Part shown: positions 45,671 through 48,732 of the stretch, in pieces
How the letters are laid out: each line of letters begins with the position of its first letter
How positions within the stretch are numbered: the stretch's first letter is position 1
From: an uncultured Alphaproteobacteria bacterium
GTDB taxonomy: Bacteria; Pseudomonadota; Alphaproteobacteria; CAAHEQ01; UBA3637
Assembly: GCA_949286465.1 (NCBI GenBank)
Contig: CASECI010000010.1
Location: 1-48,732, forward strand
Direction: 5' to 3'
DNA: 48,732 nt
Position numbers and translations under genes: made by a program
The notes under the pieces: generated by a model
Told to the model about the DNA's origin: nothing
Database searches by the model: none
Seen by the model: only the letters and a program-made list of their open reading frames with translations

Positions 45671-47107
45671 ATGAAACAAAGTTTTTTTTCTGTTTCTTTT
45701 TATTTCATAGGGATATTTATATTATCCCTTTTGTTTTTTTTCCCGTTTTGGATATCTTGGCACTACGGAGACGTTACACTTGATCAGCTTTTATTTCATA
45801 TAAATACCCCTTGGAGCGGATTAAACCCCAAGTTATTGTTGTTAATAATAAAAGAATGGTTCTTTCTATCTATTACACTGACAGCACTCTTTTTCTTCAT
45901 TCCCTTTTTAGGCTCGAAAAAACTAAGACTTTGGATAAATCAACATATTAAACTCTTTTTCTTTTTATTTTTCTTATGTGTTATCTGGTCTTTTAACTAC
46001 AACTTTAATTTAGTAAGATGGTATAATCAAATATTTGGAAAGCCTACAAGCTTCTATGAAGAAAATTATGTATATCCGGAAAAGTTGGAAATTGCTTTTC
46101 CTCAACAAAAAAGAAATATTATTTACATTATGGTTGAATCTATGGAAACAACCTTTTCAATAGTAGGAAATAAAAAATCCAATTTAATTCCAGATTTACA
46201 AAACTTAGCTAAAGAAAACATCTCTTTTAAAGGCTATTACCCTTCTGTCGGTACACAATGGACAAGTGCAAGTATGGTTGCAGGCTTATGTGGTTTTCCT
46301 CTTAAATCTTTAAGCACAAAAACTGTTCAATTTTCAACATTCCTTCCTAAAGTAAAATCACTGACAGATATTTTAAAAGAAAATGGCTATCAAAATATCT
46401 TTATGATGGGTTCTGATGCGAACTATGCGAATAAAAAAGTTTTTTTAAAAGATCATGGATTTGATGAGATTATAGATTTTCCGATTGGTAAAAGAAATTC
46501 AACTCCTTCTTCTATGTTTGGTTCTGAATGGGGTTTAAAAGATCAAGTGTTATTTGAGCAGGCCAAACAAAAATTAATTTCTTTATCCAAAACAAACACT
46601 CCTTTTTTTATGGGGATTCTAACACTAGATATGCATCCACCTGAAGGATATTTAGATCCCCATTGTCCAATCATAGATGATGATTATTTTAATAATGTGG
46701 TTTACTGTACTAACTTGCTTGTTACAGATTTTGTAAAATGGGTTCAAAGCCAACCATTTTCAGAAAACACCACAATTGTCATTGTTGGAGATCACTTTGC
46801 ATGGGGAGCAGATAAATACAAAGAAAAAAGAGCGCTATTAGAAAAAAACACACGCGAAGTTATAAATATTATTATCAACCCAATAAAATCCCCTATTCGA
46901 ACAGAACGTAAGTGGGCTATGTATGATATGGCTCCAACAGTGTTAGAAAGCATAGGAGCTGAGATACCTGGACATCGTTTTGGATTAGGAACTTCTTTAT
47001 TTTCAGAAGAACCTACTCTTTTAGAAAAATATCCTCCTCAAGAGGTAGACATACTTATTGAAAGCAAATCGCATCTTTATCAAACCTTATGTGGTATAAA
47101 AGAATAG
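45671..47107 (+). CDS. OpgB/LtaS-like membrane phosphoglycerol transferase, paralogue
   Basis: A 478-residue paralogue of the divergent neighbour. Transmembrane segments (first 125 residues) precede the catalytic domain: IIYIMVESMETTF (metal-binding Glu), GTQWTSASMVAGLCGFPL with the nucleophile Thr, TLDMHPPEGYLDP and VIVGDHFAWG. The final part has the family's RFGLGTSLFSEEPTLLE, nearly the same as the RLALGTSLFSGRPTLLE of the neighbour. The two genes share a 99-base divergent region from ATG to ATG. Ribosome binding site AAGAAGGG. Substrate unknown; envelope or periplasmic glycan decoration is likely. Confidence 0.86.
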   Translation: MKQSFFSVSFYFIGIFILSLLFFFPFWISWHYGDVTLDQLLFHINTPWSGLNPKLLLLIIKEWFFLSITLTALFFFIPFLGSKKLRLWINQHIKLFFFLFFLCVIWSFNYNFNLVRWYNQIFGKPTSFYEENYVYPEKLEIAFPQQKRNIIYIMVESMETTFSIVGNKKSNLIPDLQNLAKENISFKGYYPSVGTQWTSASMVAGLCGFPLKSLSTKTVQFSTFLPKVKSLTDILKENGYQNIFMMGSDANYANKKVFLKDHGFDEIIDFPIGKRNSTPSSMFGSEWGLKDQVLFEQAKQKLISLSKTNTPFFMGILTLDMHPPEGYLDPHCPIIDDDYFNNVVYCTNLLVTDFVKWVQSQPFSENTTIVIVGDHFAWGADKYKEKRALLEKNTREVINIIINPIKSPIRTERKWAMYDMAPTVLESIGAEIPGHRFGLGTSLFSEEPTLLEKYPPQEVDILIESKSHLYQTLCGIKE

Positions 47108-47110
47108 TAC

Positions 47111-47139
47111 TTGCTTATATTCTTCTTTTGATGTATAGA
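47111..47139 (+). promoter_or_regulatory. Possible promoter of T-box/aspS transcript
   Basis: TTGCTT (47111-47116) and TATAGA (47134-47139) are 17 bases apart. The predicted start near 47146 would cut into the 5' arm of the lower stem I helix drawn for the T-box (47141-47145), so either the true start is upstream or that helix is not used. Confidence 0.35.
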
Positions 47140-47140
47140 T

Positions 47141-47305
47141 AGGTCACAAGCTTTGATACTGCAGACACAGTGGAGCTGAAAGAAGAAAGGAGCATTGCTC
47201 TGATTAGACCTTTCCGGGTTTGCCCGTTATAGCGCGTTTTAAGGCGGTTACGATAAAATCAAGACCGTAAAGTAAGGTGGCACCGCGAACGAAATTCGCC
47301 CTTAC
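47141..47305 (+). ncRNA. T-box riboswitch leader of aspS
   Basis: The core AAGGTGGCACCGCG (47274-47287) matches the T-box consensus. Flanking bases form the antiterminator-type helix: GTAAGG (47272-47277) with CCTTAC (47300-47305) and GCG (47285-47287) with CGC (47297-47299), bulging TGGCACC. TGGC can pair with a GCCA acceptor end, as expected for tRNA-Asp or tRNA-Asn with discriminator G. A CGGG-TTTG-CCCG hairpin (47215-47226) followed by GTTATAGC resembles stem III. Stem I may be closed by AGGTC (47141-47145) and GACCT (47207-47211), with GAT (47202-47204) a candidate Asp specifier. No U-run terminator follows, so regulation may be translational: CCTT at 47300-47303 could instead pair with the AAGG of the ribosome binding site (47321-47324). 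Confidence 0.85.
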
Positions 47306-47332
47306 ACTTAAACAAAACAAAAGGATAAAAAA

Positions 47333-48732
47333 ATGCATACATACAGAACACATACCTGCGCAGCGCTTCGCTCAGAAGATGCCGGCAAACAAGTTCGTTT
47401 ATCTGGTTGGGTTCATTCTAAACGTGACCATGGTAATTTATTATTTATAGATTTACGCGATCATTATGGTTTAACACAATGTGTTGTGGATACTTCTTCC
47501 CCGTGTTTTTCCAAGCTAGAGAAAGTTCGTCCCGAAAGCGTTATTCGTATTGATGGAAAAGTACTTTTACGAGAAGGCAACACAATCAATGAGAAACTTC
47601 CTACAGGCCATATAGAAGTTGCAATAGAAGATATTGAAGTCTTAGGAGAAGCAGATGTTCTGCCTATGCAAGTAAATGGCGATGCCTCAGATTTATCAGA
47701 AGAACAAAGACTGACTTATCGTTTTTTAGACTTACGTCGTGAAAAAGCCCATGCTAACATTGTTCTGCGTTCTAATTTCATTCGTTCTTTAAGAGAACGG
47801 ATGTGGGCTCAAGGCTTTACAGAATACCAAACGCCTATTTTAACAGCTTCTTCACCAGAAGGTGCTAGAGACTTTTTAGTTCCTAGTCGTTTACATCCAG
47901 GTCAGTTTTATGCATTACCACAAGCACCTCAACAATTTAAACAGTTGCTGATGGTATCAGGATTTGACAGATACTTTCAAATCGCTCCTTGCTTCCGTGA
48001 CGAAGACAGCCGAGCAGACCGTAGTCCAGGAGAGTTCTATCAATTAGATATAGAAATGTCTTTTGTGACCCAGCAGGATATTTTTGATGCTGTTGGCCCT
48101 GTTATGCAAGGAGCTTTCCAAGAATTCGCAGGAGATCGAAAAGTTTCTCCTTATCCATTCCGAGAAATTCCATTTGATGAAGCTATGTTAACTTATGGAA
48201 CAGATAAGCCAGACTTACGCAATCCATTATTGATAAAAGATGTCACAGAAGTTTTCCGTGGTTCTGACTTTGGTATTTTTGCAAAGATGGTTGAAGAAGG
48301 AGCGTTTATCCGTTCTATAAAAGCGCCACAGGCTTCAGAAAAACCTCGCTCTTGGTTTGACAAACTTGGTAATTGGGCAAAAGAAGAAGGTTTTGGAGGT
48401 CTCGCATATATCGGCTTTACAGCAGAAGGGACAAAAGGACCTGTGGCAAAAAATCTCAGCTCCGAACGCATTGAACAAATCAAACAAATCAATGATGTCA
48501 AAGATGGTGATGTTGTATTCTTTGTCGCAGGGAAAGGGTTGAAAACAGCAAAATTCGCCGGCCGAGTTCGGACAACTTTAGGAGAAGAGTTAGGATTAAT
48601 TGACAGTAATCAATTTATTTTCTGTTGGATTACAGATTTTCCTTTCTATGAAGAAAATGAAGAGACAGGCGCAATTGAATTTTCACACAACCCCTTCTCT
48701 ATGCCTCAAGGTGGATTAGAAGCTTTAAATAC
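47333..48732 (+). CDS. aspS: Aspartyl-tRNA synthetase (3' end cut by window edge)
   Basis: The visible 466 residues are the N-terminal four-fifths of a bacterial-type class II AspRS. An OB-fold anticodon domain (about 1-110, [19 protein letters not shown]) is followed by the catalytic domain with [43 protein letters not shown] and [17 protein letters not shown]. The bacterial GAD insert begins near residue 285. The [10 protein letters not shown] form is typical of Alphaproteobacteria, where AspRS often also charges tRNA-Asn. The ribosome binding site AAGGA (47321-47325) lies seven bases before the ATG and downstream of the T-box. No stop is reached in the window. Confidence 0.97.
   Translation, partial: MHTYRTHTCAALRSEDAGKQVRLSGWVHSKRDHGNLLFIDLRDHYGLTQCVVDTSSPCFSKLEKVRPESVIRIDGKVLLREGNTINEKLPTGHIEVAIEDIEVLGEADVLPMQVNGDASDLSEEQRLTYRFLDLRREKAHANIVLRSNFIRSLRERMWAQGFTEYQTPILTASSPEGARDFLVPSRLHPGQFYALPQAPQQFKQLLMVSGFDRYFQIAPCFRDEDSRADRSPGEFYQLDIEMSFVTQQDIFDAVGPVMQGAFQEFAGDRKVSPYPFREIPFDEAMLTYGTDKPDLRNPLLIKDVTEVFRGSDFGIFAKMVEEGAFIRSIKAPQASEKPRSWFDKLGNWAKEEGFGGLAYIGFTAEGTKGPVAKNLSSERIEQIKQINDVKDGDVVFFVAGKGLKTAKFAGRVRTTLGEELGLIDSNQFIFCWITDFPFYEENEETGAIEFSHNPFSMPQGGLEALN

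Noticed and set aside
1..48732. tRNA, rRNA, CRISPR arrays, insertion sequences or prophage
   Set aside because: Intergenic gaps are short and were read for cloverleaf-like or repeat structure; nothing beyond the T-box and simple terminators was seen, and no transposase, integrase or phage gene was recognised.

Overview
The window reads as chromosomal DNA of a low-GC, probably anaerobic, fermentative alphaproteobacterium. Alphaproteobacterial signs are the argS / SPOR-domain / nagZ order, lspA followed by a BamF-like (DUF3035-type) lipoprotein, recA next to alaS, a ChpT-type histidine phosphotransferase, and an AspS with the alphaproteobacterial '[13 protein letters not shown]' motif. Anaerobic signs are a Rex redox repressor directly upstream of a group B-like [FeFe] hydrogenase, followed by glycogen branching and debranching enzymes. 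Prepilin-like proteins with a very conserved 'GRT(L/M)LEMLAVLAI' start also fit gut-associated (RF32-like) alphaproteobacteria, but placing the lineage from this window alone is inference.

Layout. 1-3263 (minus): nagZ (cut by the window edge), SPOR protein, argS. 3400-7438 (plus): lspA, a 58-residue lipoprotein, pgi, mutL. 7469-9451 (minus): two prepilin-like proteins, one with an EGF-like Cys-rich region. 9611-11038: M23 endopeptidase. 11025-14227 (minus): hybrid-free sensor kinase and a solute-binding-protein-like gene. 14411-18822 (plus): recA, alaS, LOG-family protein. 18814-21969 (minus): pentapeptide-repeat protein and a VirD4-like coupling ATPase. 22030-22995 (minus): CbpA-type DnaJ protein. 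23090-30620 (plus): cation efflux protein, rex, [FeFe] hydrogenase, glgB, glgX. 30617-33360 (minus): mutY and a divergent Clp-like double AAA+ protein. 33454-34029: second LOG protein. 34034-38897 (minus): a tight six-gene unit of DHH phosphoesterase, sucC, sucD, chpT, receiver and cheR homologues. 38990-45571: lipoprotein, MscS channel, pyrG, rmuC, DUF3108-like protein and an OpgB/LtaS-like transferase. 45671-47107: a second transferase of that family. 47141-48732: a T-box leader and aspS, cut by the window edge. No gene-free stretch exceeds 300 bases; the longest (about 225 bases, 47108-47332) holds the T-box.

Most unusual points. (1) The sucC/sucD pair sits in one translationally coupled unit with ChpT, a receiver and a CheR-like methyltransferase; SucD has Asn in place of the phosphorylated catalytic His, several CoA- and phosphate-loop motifs are altered in both subunits, and the receiver has Cys in place of the phospho-accepting Asp. 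(2) aspS carries a T-box leader without a visible terminator, suggesting tRNA-sensing translational control in an alphaproteobacterium. (3) The Clp-like protein lacks an N-domain, has lost Walker B and Arg-finger residues in its first AAA+ domain, and lacks the pore-loop tyrosines in both domains. (4) A pentapeptide-repeat protein with a basic tail is coupled to a type IV secretion coupling protein and appears to be read from a leaderless promoter.

No tRNA, rRNA, CRISPR array, insertion sequence, integrase or prophage gene was recognised.
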